From Candidatus Nealsonbacteria bacterium CG11_big_fil_rev_8_21_14_0_20_37_68 (lineage in GTDB: Bacteria; Patescibacteriota; Minisyncoccia; Minisyncoccales; GCA-002782225): a stretch of DNA of 5,878 nt. Below the pieces are notes generated by a model, which was not told the DNA's origin, did not search any database, and saw only the letters and a program-made list of their open reading frames with translations. Positions 1 to 5,570 of the stretch are shown here, piece after piece. Each line of letters begins with the position of its first letter. Position 1 is the first letter of the stretch. The translations under genes and the position numbers were made by a program. Location of the stretch: NCBI GenBank assembly GCA_002787295.1, contig PCWJ01000056.1, positions 10,444-16,321 on the forward strand, written 5' to 3'.

Positions 1-89
1 ATGTAAGGAAAATCTTAAAGGTCGAGAAATTTAACCCGCCAAAATTTCAAAAAACTTAAGCGGGCAAGAATTTAATTAAAATACAAAAA
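1..89. other. Leader region upstream of the matrixin-like gene
   Basis: No complete gene is visible. The third forward frame is open from the window edge to a TAA at 57-59 and could be the last 18 codons of an upstream gene (ending FNPPKFQKT), but so short a stretch cannot be confirmed. CCCGC (35-39) and GCGGG (60-64) could form a weak 5-bp hairpin with a 20-nt loop; it lacks a following T-run, so I do not call it a terminator. A TAAAAT box at 77-82 lies 7 nt before the ATG. Confidence 0.4.
77..82 (+). promoter_or_regulatory. Candidate -10 box for the matrixin-like gene
   Basis: TAAAAT lies 7 nt before the ATG at 90, which would put transcription start on or next to the start codon. The best -35 candidate is TTAAGC at 56-61 (spacer 15), a poor match. 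The call rests mainly on the same hexamer occurring just before the starts at 936 and 2438. No Shine-Dalgarno sequence precedes this ATG. Confidence 0.35.
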
Positions 90-827
90 ATGAAAAAATT
101 AGGTTTAGGAATTTTAATTGGAATTGTAGTTTTAGCGCTTTCTGGAGTAGCGGTAGCGATTTCAAATCAAGGAGCAGATAAGGCAAAAGCACCGGATTTA
201 GAAAAGATAGAATTTATTCACTGGAAGAAAGATTTCGCTAAACCCGAGGCAGCGAAGGCACCCAAAACACCAACCTGCTATGCTTTCTTAGGTAAATACG
301 GAAAAACCTATCTAAAGTGGACGACTTTGCCGGTAAAGTATGTTATTAATCCTGTAAATCCTGTTCAGACTTTGGATGAAACTTTTGTTACCAGCGCTGT
401 AGGTACTTCAGCTGAAACTTGGGATGCGGCAACTGGTCAAGAGATAATGAATGGCTACACAGTGGATAACACAGTGGTCTACGGAGTTCAGGATTATAAG
501 AACGCCATTACTTTTGGTAATTATCCAACTGCTGGAGTAATTGCCGTCACCGCTGTTTGGTATAATCCAGCCACTAAAGCCATTGTTGAGTTTGATGTGA
601 TGTTTGACACTGATTGGACTTGGGGAGATGCGGCTCTTGATTCGGCAAAGATGGATTTGCAGAATATCGCTACTCACGAGCTTGGTCATGGTGTTGGCTT
701 GGCTGATGTCTATGATTCGGTTTGTTCTTTGGTGACGATGTATGGTTATTCTGACTATGGAGAGATAATCAAAAGAACCCTTGAACAGCCAGATATTACC
801 GGTCTTCAGACACTCTACGGAAAGTAA
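90..827 (+). CDS. Secreted matrixin-like zinc metalloprotease
   Basis: This is a predicted exported metallopeptidase of 245 residues. Residues 1-23 form a signal peptide: KK, a hydrophobic core, then an AVA cleavage site before I24. A lysine/alanine/proline-rich linker (about 29-62) precedes the catalytic domain. The zinc motif HELGHGVGLAD spans 196-206, with H196 and H200 as ligands and E197 as the catalytic base. The Met-turn is probably M217 (TMYGY), and the C-terminal DITGLQTLYG (about 235-244) resembles the conserved end of M10A matrixin domains. The third ligand position is Asp206, where matrixins normally have His; snapalysin-type (M7) enzymes also use Asp there. C63 and C212 are the only cysteines and could form a disulfide after export. 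The gene is monocistronic, ended by the terminator at 871-906. The metalloprotease call is firm; the substrate is unknown. The peptide may be retained as a membrane anchor instead of being cleaved. Confidence 0.85.
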   Translation: MKKLGLGILIGIVVLALSGVAVAISNQGADKAKAPDLEKIEFIHWKKDFAKPEAAKAPKTPTCYAFLGKYGKTYLKWTTLPVKYVINPVNPVQTLDETFVTSAVGTSAETWDAATGQEIMNGYTVDNTVVYGVQDYKNAITFGNYPTAGVIAVTAVWYNPATKAIVEFDVMFDTDWTWGDAALDSAKMDLQNIATHELGHGVGLADVYDSVCSLVTMYGYSDYGEIIKRTLEQPDITGLQTLYGK

Positions 828-870
828 TTAATAAGCGTAGTAGATAATTTAGATTATAAAAATTAAGTGG

Positions 871-906
871 AAACAAAATCCCTCGGTTTTGAGGGATTTT
901 GTTTTT
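871..906 (+). terminator. Strong intrinsic terminator after the matrixin-like gene
   Basis: A perfect 14-bp inverted repeat (871-884 against 891-904, core ATCCCTC/GAGGGAT) encloses the 6-nt loop GGTTTT, and T-rich sequence runs to 906. The left arm begins with an A-rich tract, so the structure could also stop transcription from the other strand. It lies 43 nt after the stop codon. The right arm overlaps the proposed -35 element of the next gene. Confidence 0.9.
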
Positions 907-926
907 GGTCAGAATTGAGGTAAAAT
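899..926 (+). promoter_or_regulatory. Candidate promoter for the flippase-like gene
   Basis: TTGTTT (899-904) and TAAAAT (921-926) are separated by 16 nt. The -10 box is 9 nt from the ATG at 936, so the transcript would have a leader of only a few bases. The box is preceded by GAGG (917-920), which is too far from the ATG (15 nt) to act as a Shine-Dalgarno sequence. The -35 element shares bases with the terminator arm just upstream. Confidence 0.5.
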
Positions 927-935
927 AAAAAAATT

Positions 936-1958
936 ATGAAGAAAATTCTGCTTTTTTTCGCCTCTTTATTTATTGGAATTGGTCTTTTGGTGTGGGTTTT
1001 TCGCTTTATTGACTGGGAAGAGATTAAATTGGCCCTTTTGATTTTCTCTGGCTGGCAAGGAATAATAATTTTATTGCTTACCGGGCTAATCTTGTTTATC
1101 GGAATGTGGAAATGGAAAGTAATTTTAAAAAGTCAGGGATATAATCTGTCCAATCAAAAATTAATTGGTCCCTATTTTGCTTATTTTTCAATAAGTTATC
1201 TTTTCCCGGTGGTGTTTTTTGGAGGAGAAATTTTTAGAGTTTACATTTTAAAAGAAAAATTTTCTATTCCCTGGAAAAAAGGAATAACTTCGGTTATTAT
1301 TGATAGAATTTTAGAGGCGACCTTATTTCTGATTACTATTTTTGCCGGTCTTGCCTTTTTTCTTTTAAAGACCGGTTTTCCCCCAAAAAATTTGGGAATA
1401 ATTTTAGCGGTAGTCCTTATTTTTTTTAGTGCCGGAATTGGTTTTTTTTATTTTGAAAGCTTCAAAAGAAAAAGCATAATTAGATTTTTTATCAATTTTT
1501 TTAATCACAAACGATTCCTTAATCAGGAACCACTGGATGTTGAAAAAGAAATTTTTAATTTTTTTAGACTAAAAAAAAGAGCAACGTGGAATGGATTTGG
1601 CTTAACCCTTTTAAAGGTTGTCATTACTTGGTTAAGATGCTGGGTTTTATTATTGTTTTTGGGGAAAAGCGTTGGGGTTCTCCCTGCTTTATCTATTTTG
1701 GGTTTTTATTATTTTGCTCTTATGATTCCCATTCCTGCCGCTTTAGGATCTCATGAGATAGTGCAAGTATTTACTTTTGGTACCCTGGGTCTTGGAGCAG
1801 GTGTTGCCCCTGCTTTTACTATGATTCAAAGGGGGGCGGAGTTAATTTTGGCCCTTATTGGGATAATAACATTCTTTAAATTGGGGGTGGGATTACTTCG
1901 CACCGTTTTGTTTAGTAAAATCGAGAATTTAATGGGTAATAGAAACAATCATATATGA
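936..1958 (+). CDS. Flippase-like integral membrane protein (LPG synthase TM-region / UPF0104 family)
   Basis: This 340-residue polytopic membrane protein resembles the PF03706 family, which includes the membrane part of lysylphosphatidylglycerol synthase and AglD-like proteins and is often annotated as flippase-like. Hydrophobic segments lie at roughly 4-23, 42-60, 80-97, 125-145, 152-172, 222-243, 248-270 and 302-322. Family-like signatures are PVVFFGGEIFRVYIL (91-105), with GE followed by R, and PIPAALGSHEIVQVF (265-279), followed by R299 near the last helix. A basic, Phe-rich loop (about 175-220) is probably cytoplasmic. There is no C-terminal aminoacyltransferase domain, so lipid lysinylation is not supported; a role with lipid or polyprenyl-linked substrates is inferred from the family only. 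No Shine-Dalgarno precedes the ATG. The stop codon overlaps the next start (ATGA), suggesting translational coupling with the YjbQ-family gene. Confidence 0.8.
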   Translation: MKKILLFFASLFIGIGLLVWVFRFIDWEEIKLALLIFSGWQGIIILLLTGLILFIGMWKWKVILKSQGYNLSNQKLIGPYFAYFSISYLFPVVFFGGEIFRVYILKEKFSIPWKKGITSVIIDRILEATLFLITIFAGLAFFLLKTGFPPKNLGIILAVVLIFFSAGIGFFYFESFKRKSIIRFFINFFNHKRFLNQEPLDVEKEIFNFFRLKKRATWNGFGLTLLKVVITWLRCWVLLLFLGKSVGVLPALSILGFYYFALMIPIPAALGSHEIVQVFTFGTLGLGAGVAPAFTMIQRGAELILALIGIITFFKLGVGLLRTVLFSKIENLMGNRNNHI

Positions 1959-2359
1959 GATTTTCCATAAAGACAAAAGGATTTAACGATGTTATTGATA
2001 TTACTTCCCAAGTTTCGCGGGAAGTTGAAAAATCCAAAGTGAAGGACGGTCTATGTTTGGTATCTTCGCCAGGGTCAACCTGCGGAATAACGACAATAGA
2101 ATATGAAGATGGTTTAATTGAAGATTTAAAAAGAATCTTAGAGAAGATTGCCCCGATGAGTAAAGACTACGAGCACTGCAAAAAGTGGGGAGATTGCAAC
2201 GGTTACGCCCACATTAGGTCAGCTTTGATTAAACCGTTTTTGGCGATACCTGTTGAAAATGGAAGATTGGTTTTAGGCCAATGGCAAAATATTGCCCTCT
2301 TGGATTTTGACAACCGACCAAGAGAAAGAGAAATAATGGTTAAGATTGTTGGAAAATAA
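1955..2359 (+). CDS. YjbQ / UPF0047 family protein (secondary thiamine-phosphate synthase-like)
   Basis: The length of 134 residues is normal for this compact family. Hallmarks in order are GLCLVSSPGSTCGITTIEYE (32-51), EDGLIEDL (51-58), the WGDCNGYAHIR block (78-88) with H86 and N82, H74 in DYEH (71-74), and the C-terminal NGRLVLGQWQNIALLDFDN (102-120) and RPREREIMVKIVGK. These match the subgroup with PGST in place of the HTT motif. Some family members show weak thiamine-phosphate synthase activity when overproduced, which gives the usual database name, but the physiological role is not established. No other thiamine gene is visible here, so I would not assert a thiamine role. Cys43 and Cys81 sit where many homologues have Ala and Gly. 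The start overlaps the preceding stop in ATGA with no separate Shine-Dalgarno, so translation is probably coupled to the membrane protein. Confidence 0.88.
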   Translation: MRFSIKTKGFNDVIDITSQVSREVEKSKVKDGLCLVSSPGSTCGITTIEYEDGLIEDLKRILEKIAPMSKDYEHCKKWGDCNGYAHIRSALIKPFLAIPVENGRLVLGQWQNIALLDFDNRPREREIMVKIVGK

Positions 2360-2388
2360 GAATCTGCTTGTTGCTTTATATAATACTG

Positions 2389-2398
2389 AATGCGCATT
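2389..2398. promoter_or_regulatory. 10-bp perfect palindrome at the MFS promoter
   Basis: AATGCGCATT is a perfect 10-bp palindrome overlapping the first two bases of the proposed -35 element TTGATG. Its position would suit an operator for a dimeric regulator, but the symmetry does not extend beyond ten bases. The function is inferred only from location. Confidence 0.25.
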
Positions 2399-2425
2399 GA
2401 TGTAAGACTTCTGACGGGGTAAAAT
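2397..2425 (+). promoter_or_regulatory. Sigma70-type promoter for the MFS-polX pair
   Basis: TTGATG (2397-2402), a 17-nt spacer and TAAAAT (2420-2425) form a good housekeeping promoter. The -10 box ends 12 nt before the ATG at 2438, leaving a leader of about 6 nt with no Shine-Dalgarno. The sequence just before the box, GGGG then TAAAATAAA, echoes that upstream of the gene at 936. A second TATAAT at 2379-2384 has no convincing -35 partner. No terminator is visible after the YjbQ-family gene, so read-through from upstream is also possible. Confidence 0.6.
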
Positions 2426-2437
2426 AAATTAAATAAT

Positions 2438-3082
2438 ATGTTAGGGATTAAAATCAATCGAATTGTTAAATATTTAGTTTTGAGTGATTTGGTTTTCTGG
2501 GCTGGTTGGGGTTTGGTTACTCCTGTTTTTGCTATATTTATTATAGAAAAAATTGAAGGGGGATCGGCTTTTGTAGCCGGGATGTCGGCAGCTATTTATT
2601 GGATTTTAATGTCTTTTTTAAGAATCCCGATTGGAATATTTTTGGATACCTGTCCCGGAGAAAGAGATGATTACTGGTTTTTAACAGTGGGGTTGTTTAT
2701 TGCCGCTTTAGTTCCTTTTGGATTTATATTTGCCTCGACACCTTTACATATTTATCTTCTTCAGGCAGTTCATGCGGTGGGTATAGCAATGTCTCTTTCT
2801 GGGTGGTCGGCAATTTTTACCAGACATATTGATAAAGGACAGGAGGCTACCGAATGGGGGATAGATGCTACTTCAGTCGGCTTTGGAACTGGAATTTCGG
2901 GAGCAATTGGCGGTTGGGCAGTAACCCAGTTTGGTTTTAATCCTGTTTTTATCGCCGTAGGAATTTTAGGTTTAATTGGCGCCGCTTTGCTTTTTTGCAT
3001 AAGAAACAACATTAAAGGAGTTTTTGATCACGGCCTGCATTTTTCTTTTAAGGAAATTTTTCAAAAAGAAGAAAAGATATGA
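2438..3082 (+). CDS. Half-length MFS transporter (six-helix)
   Basis: The protein has 214 residues against about 400 for a usual major facilitator. Six membrane segments are visible at roughly 10-35, 44-69, 79-99, 101-126, 147-166 and 167-188, matching one N-terminal six-helix MFS bundle. The loop between helices 2 and 3 carries an MFS motif A-like sequence, GIFLDTCPGERDD (66-78), with D70 and R76. Helix 5 carries a glycine-rich motif C-like stretch, GFGTGISGAIGGW (148-160). A charged tail follows the last helix and ends in KEEKI. No second half is seen in any frame, because the stop overlaps the polX ATG (ATGA, 3079-3082), so this is a complete short gene and not an obvious frameshift. It might act as a homodimer or with another half-transporter. 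The substrate is unknown. The motif C-like stretch hints at an antiporter but is not proof. Confidence 0.75.
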   Translation: MLGIKINRIVKYLVLSDLVFWAGWGLVTPVFAIFIIEKIEGGSAFVAGMSAAIYWILMSFLRIPIGIFLDTCPGERDDYWFLTVGLFIAALVPFGFIFASTPLHIYLLQAVHAVGIAMSLSGWSAIFTRHIDKGQEATEWGIDATSVGFGTGISGAIGGWAVTQFGFNPVFIAVGILGLIGAALLFCIRNNIKGVFDHGLHFSFKEIFQKEEKI

Positions 3083-4869
3083 AGAATCAAGAACTTGCAA
3101 AGATATTTTATGAGATAGCCGATTTTTTGGAAATGGAAGGGGTGCAATTTAAACCTTACGCTTATCGGAAAGCAGCGATTACTTTAGAAACCCTGGAGGA
3201 AGAAGTGGAGGAGGTTTATAGAAAAGGAGGCCCAAAAGCCCTGGAGGCAATCCCGGGGGTAGGAGAGAGTATTGCTGAAAAAATTGAAGAATATTTGAAA
3301 ACCGGCAAAATAAAATATTACCAAGACCTTAAAAAGAAAACTCCGGTCAATATAGAAGAGTTGGTTCGGGTTGAAGGAATAGGTCCCAAAAAAGTTAAGG
3401 TTTTGCATCAAAAATTGGGAATCAGAAATTTAAAAGACTTGGAAAGGGCAGTTAAAGCCCATAAAATTGCTCCCCTGTTTGGTTTTGGAGTAATCACGGA
3501 AAAAAATATTTTAGAAGGGATTGAATTTTTGAAAAGAAGTAGGGGCAGATTTCTTTTGGGAGAAATTTTACCTAAAGTAAAAGAAGTTTACGAAAAATTA
3601 AAAAGCTTAAAAGAAGTTGAGAAAATAGATCTGGCAGGGTCGGTTAGAAGAATGAAAGAAACCATTGGCGATGTTGATTTTTTAGTAATTTCAAGAAATC
3701 CGTCGAGAGTGATGGATTTTTTTGTTTCTTTGCCCGGGGTAGTAAAAATTTGGGGTAAAGGTTTGACCAAGTCCTCGGTTAGGACAAGAGAGGGTTTTGA
3801 TATGGATATTAGGGTGGTTCGTAAAAAAAGCTATGGATCTGCCCTCCAATATTTTACCGGCTCAAAAGAACACAATATCGCCATTAGAAAAATTGCCATG
3901 GAGCGGGGTTTAAAACTTTCAGAATACGGGTTATTTAGGGGGAAAAGAATGATTGCCAGAAAAACTGAGGAGGAAATTTATAAAGCCCTAGGCATGCAGT
4001 GGATTCCTCCCGAAATGAGGGAGAATCAAGGAGAGATAGAAGCGGCTCTGGAGGGTAAATTACCAAAAATCATAGGTTTCAAGGATATTCATGGAGATTT
4101 ACATTGTCATTCAAAATGGGACGGAGGTGGAAATTCAATTGAAGAAATGATAGAAGCTGCTCAAAAAATGGGTTATCAATATTTGGGAATTGCTGACCAC
4201 ACAAAATTTTTAAGAATTGAACATGGTTTAGATGAGAAAAAATTGGCTTTACAAAGAAAAGAAATTGATAAAATAAATGTCAAATGTCAAATGTCAAATT
4301 GCAAACCCAGCACCAGAGCAAAGCTCGGTGCTGGACTAGTCCCGCACCGAAACGAAGTTTCTGGTGCGGGGTTTAAAGTTTTGCAGGGATGCGAGACGAA
4401 TATTTTGAACGATGGCTCAATAGATATTAAAGATGAGGCTTTAAAAAAATTAGATTTTGTGATAGCTGGAATTCACTCCAATTTCAAAATGGAAAAAACT
4501 AAGATGACTGAAAGGATAATTAAAGCAATGAAAAATCAAAATGTTGACATTATTTCTCATCCCACTGGAAGAATAATTAAAAGGCGTGACGAATATCAAA
4601 TTGATTTCGATAAAATTTTAAGAGTTGCTAAAGAAACAGGAACAATTTTGGAAATCAACTCTTTTCCAGAAAGATTAGATTTAAATGACCAAAATATTCG
4701 CCGAGCCAAAGAAGCCAGAGTGAAAATGATAATCAATACCGATTCCCATCATAAAGATCAGCTGCGTTTTATTGAATTTGGCATTGCCCAGGCTCGCCGC
4801 GGCTGGGCCGAAAAAGAAGACATTATTAATACCCAATCTCTTGAAAGACTTTTAAAATATTTCAAATAA
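3079..4869 (+). CDS. polX: DNA polymerase/3'-5' exonuclease PolX
   Basis: PolX is a family X DNA polymerase fused to a PHP nuclease, acting in gap-filling and base-excision-type repair. The N-terminal domain has helix-hairpin-helix motifs at AIPGVGESIAEKI (57-69) and VEGIGPKKV (98-106). The nucleotidyltransferase core has GSVRR (187-191), the metal aspartates D198 and D200 (GDVDFLV) and a third in FDMDIRVV, probably D243. The PHP domain starts near 338; all expected metal-site elements are present: H342 and H344 (DLHCHS), D373-H374 (ADHTK), E439 (GCETNIL), H466 (AGIHSN), H494 (SHPTGR), and D555 and H557 (TDSHH). Both activities therefore look intact. At 596 residues it is slightly longer than the roughly 570 typical of the family. 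The excess matches a 31-residue low-complexity insert (about 400-431) encoded by a repeat element. The start overlaps the MFS stop (ATGA), with only a weak purine-rich stretch upstream. Confidence 0.95.
   Translation: MKNQELAKIFYEIADFLEMEGVQFKPYAYRKAAITLETLEEEVEEVYRKGGPKALEAIPGVGESIAEKIEEYLKTGKIKYYQDLKKKTPVNIEELVRVEGIGPKKVKVLHQKLGIRNLKDLERAVKAHKIAPLFGFGVITEKNILEGIEFLKRSRGRFLLGEILPKVKEVYEKLKSLKEVEKIDLAGSVRRMKETIGDVDFLVISRNPSRVMDFFVSLPGVVKIWGKGLTKSSVRTREGFDMDIRVVRKKSYGSALQYFTGSKEHNIAIRKIAMERGLKLSEYGLFRGKRMIARKTEEEIYKALGMQWIPPEMRENQGEIEAALEGKLPKIIGFKDIHGDLHCHSKWDGGGNSIEEMIEAAQKMGYQYLGIADHTKFLRIEHGLDEKKLALQRKEIDKINVKCQMSNCKPSTRAKLGAGLVPHRNEVSGAGFKVLQGCETNILNDGSIDIKDEALKKLDFVIAGIHSNFKMEKTKMTERIIKAMKNQNVDIISHPTGRIIKRRDEYQIDFDKILRVAKETGTILEINSFPERLDLNDQNIRRAKEARVKMIINTDSHHKDQLRFIEFGIAQARRGWAEKEDIINTQSLERLLKYFK
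4278..4305 (+). repeat. 7-nt tandem repeat (TGTCAAA) inside polX
   Basis: Three perfect copies of TGTCAAA (4278-4284, 4285-4291, 4292-4298) are followed by a degenerate TTGCAAA (4299-4305). The array is read in frame as VKCQMSNCK after N400. The unit is not a multiple of three, so gaining or losing one copy would shift the polX frame. It directly abuts the paired hairpins and appears to be part of the same inserted block. Confidence 0.9.
4303..4374. mobile_element. REPIN-like paired palindromic element inserted in polX
   Basis: Two bulged hairpins lie in inverted orientation around the palindrome ACTAGT (4335-4340). Hairpin 1 pairs CCAGCACC (4307-4314) with GGTGCTGG (4327-4334) and GAGC (4316-4319) with GCTC (4323-4326), with bulge A4315 and loop AAA. 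Hairpin 2 pairs CCCGCACC (4341-4348) with GGTGCGGG (4363-4370) and GAAAC (4349-4353) with GTTTC (4357-4361), with bulge T4362 and loop GAA. The reverse complement of hairpin 2 aligns with hairpin 1, including the bulge, and AAAC stands at both outer feet (4303-4306; complement of 4371-4374). GC content of the block is about 60%, far above the flanks. It carries no gene, so any mobility would be in trans. The mobile-element call is inferred from architecture and needs other genomic copies. Confidence 0.6.
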
Positions 4870-4891
4870 AAAACTCGCTTAGGCGAGTTTT
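4870..4891. terminator. Bidirectional terminator between convergent genes
   Basis: AAAACTCGC (4870-4878) and GCGAGTTTT (4883-4891) form a perfect 9-bp stem with loop TTAG. Read forward it ends in TTTT immediately after polX; read in reverse it ends in a run of six U (complement of 4868-4873). It therefore suits both polX and the minus-strand gene. The right arm overlaps the minus-strand stop codon (TAA, complement of 4890-4892). Confidence 0.88.
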
Positions 4892-5567
4892 AAGTTTTAA
4901 TTTCAGGCAATTTTTCTTTAATTTCTGAAATAAAAGGACAGCGAAGAAAATCTAACAAAATGAACGGTAGGCAATCAATACATTGCAAAGTAAAACTTCC
5001 AAACCAAACAGATTTTTTTATAAAATTAATAAATTGCTCTTTTTCTTTTATACCTCGATAAGGGATACTATCTCCTATTTCTTTTTGGATTAATTCCAAT
5101 CCGACCTCACTAGCCAATATTTCTTTATACAAACAATCATTTTGAGAGCAACTTGATTTTCTTTGCAGATCGATTTCTTGTTCAAATTTTTTATTTTTTA
5201 GATGACCAACTTCGTGAGATAGAATGAAAAGACTTGTTATCTGTTTTTTGAAATTTCCAGAAATGGCAAGATCTATAATTTCGTAACTTAAAAAAATTAC
5301 ACAGAAAATTTCCCCCTTTGATTTTATTTGCAAAAATAAACCGTCGGTTTGGTTGACACAAAGAAAAGAAAGAAAGAATTTTGAAGCGAATATTGATATA
5401 CCTTCTTTTTTTATTTCCTCAAAAAGTTTCTTAAATGAAGGATTTTTCTCTCCTAATTCTAAAAATTTTTTTAACTTCTCCTTTCCCCTTATTTGATAGT
5501 AAATCCGATCCATTGACATCATTGCTCGAACCATTAAATGTTCAAAGATTTTAAAAGAACTTCTCAA
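4890..5567 (-). CDS. Uncharacterised HExxH putative metallopeptidase
   Basis: I do not recognise the family. The 225-residue protein has no signal peptide and is probably cytosolic. A zinc-protease signature, LFILSHEVGH (113-122), gives ligands H118 and H122 and catalytic E119. About 27 residues later, EILASEVGLELI (149-160) looks like a third-ligand helix of the gluzincin type, with E149 or E154 as ligand. Residues 28-54 are strongly charged and helical. Seven cysteines include C140-x4-C145 and C196-x2-C199 with C210, set in a hydrophobic C-terminal segment (CIDCLPFILLDFLRC). The start is TTG at 5567-5565, chosen because a near-consensus Shine-Dalgarno lies 7 nt upstream of it; internal ATGs (codons 12, 16, 17, 19) have no comparable site. 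An ImmA/IrrE-like or M48-like peptidase is possible, but no DNA-binding or long transmembrane domain is evident. Function and substrate are unknown. Confidence 0.7.
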   Translation of the reverse strand: MRSSFKIFEHLMVRAMMSMDRIYYQIRGKEKLKKFLELGEKNPSFKKLFEEIKKEGISIFASKFFLSFLCVNQTDGLFLQIKSKGEIFCVIFLSYEIIDLAISGNFKKQITSLFILSHEVGHLKNKKFEQEIDLQRKSSCSQNDCLYKEILASEVGLELIQKEIGDSIPYRGIKEKEQFINFIKKSVWFGSFTLQCIDCLPFILLDFLRCPFISEIKEKLPEIKT

Positions 5568-5570
5568 TTT

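Noticed and set aside
3..59. Possible C-terminal tail of an upstream gene (18 codons ending FNPPKFQKT, TAA at 57-59)
   Set aside because: The stretch is too short to tell from chance; a second frame is also open to a TAA at 32-34. It is mentioned in the leader entry but not called as a CDS.
35..64. CCCGC/GCGGG inverted repeat as a terminator
   Set aside because: The stem is only 5 bp with a 20-nt loop and has no T-run after it.
408..689. Minus-strand open frame opposite the matrixin-like gene
   Set aside because: It lies wholly inside a gene with clear protein motifs, and its translation shows no recognisable domain; it is an antisense shadow.
2379..2384. TATAAT as the main -10 box for the MFS gene
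   Set aside because: No -35-like hexamer lies 16-18 nt upstream, while TTGATG/TAAAAT at 2397-2425 has correct spacing and sits nearer the start.
2203..2457. Minus-strand open frame across the end of the YjbQ-family gene and the MFS promoter
   Set aside because: It overlaps a well-supported gene and a promoter on the other strand, has no ribosome binding site and resembles no family.
2770..3012. Minus-strand open frame within the MFS gene
   Set aside because: The proline-rich, low-complexity translation is typical of the antisense of a membrane protein gene.
3184..3411. Minus-strand open frame within polX
   Set aside because: It lies opposite the helix-hairpin-helix region of a confident gene; the Phe-rich translation is the complement of Lys/Glu codons.
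3588..3770. Minus-strand open frame within the polX catalytic core
   Set aside because: Sixty codons entirely antisense to the conserved nucleotidyltransferase motifs, with no start signal.
4278..4374. CRISPR array or tRNA-like structure at the polX repeat
   Set aside because: There are no regularly spaced direct repeats with unique spacers, and the hairpins do not fold as a cloverleaf with tRNA-type conserved bases; the block is read through in frame.
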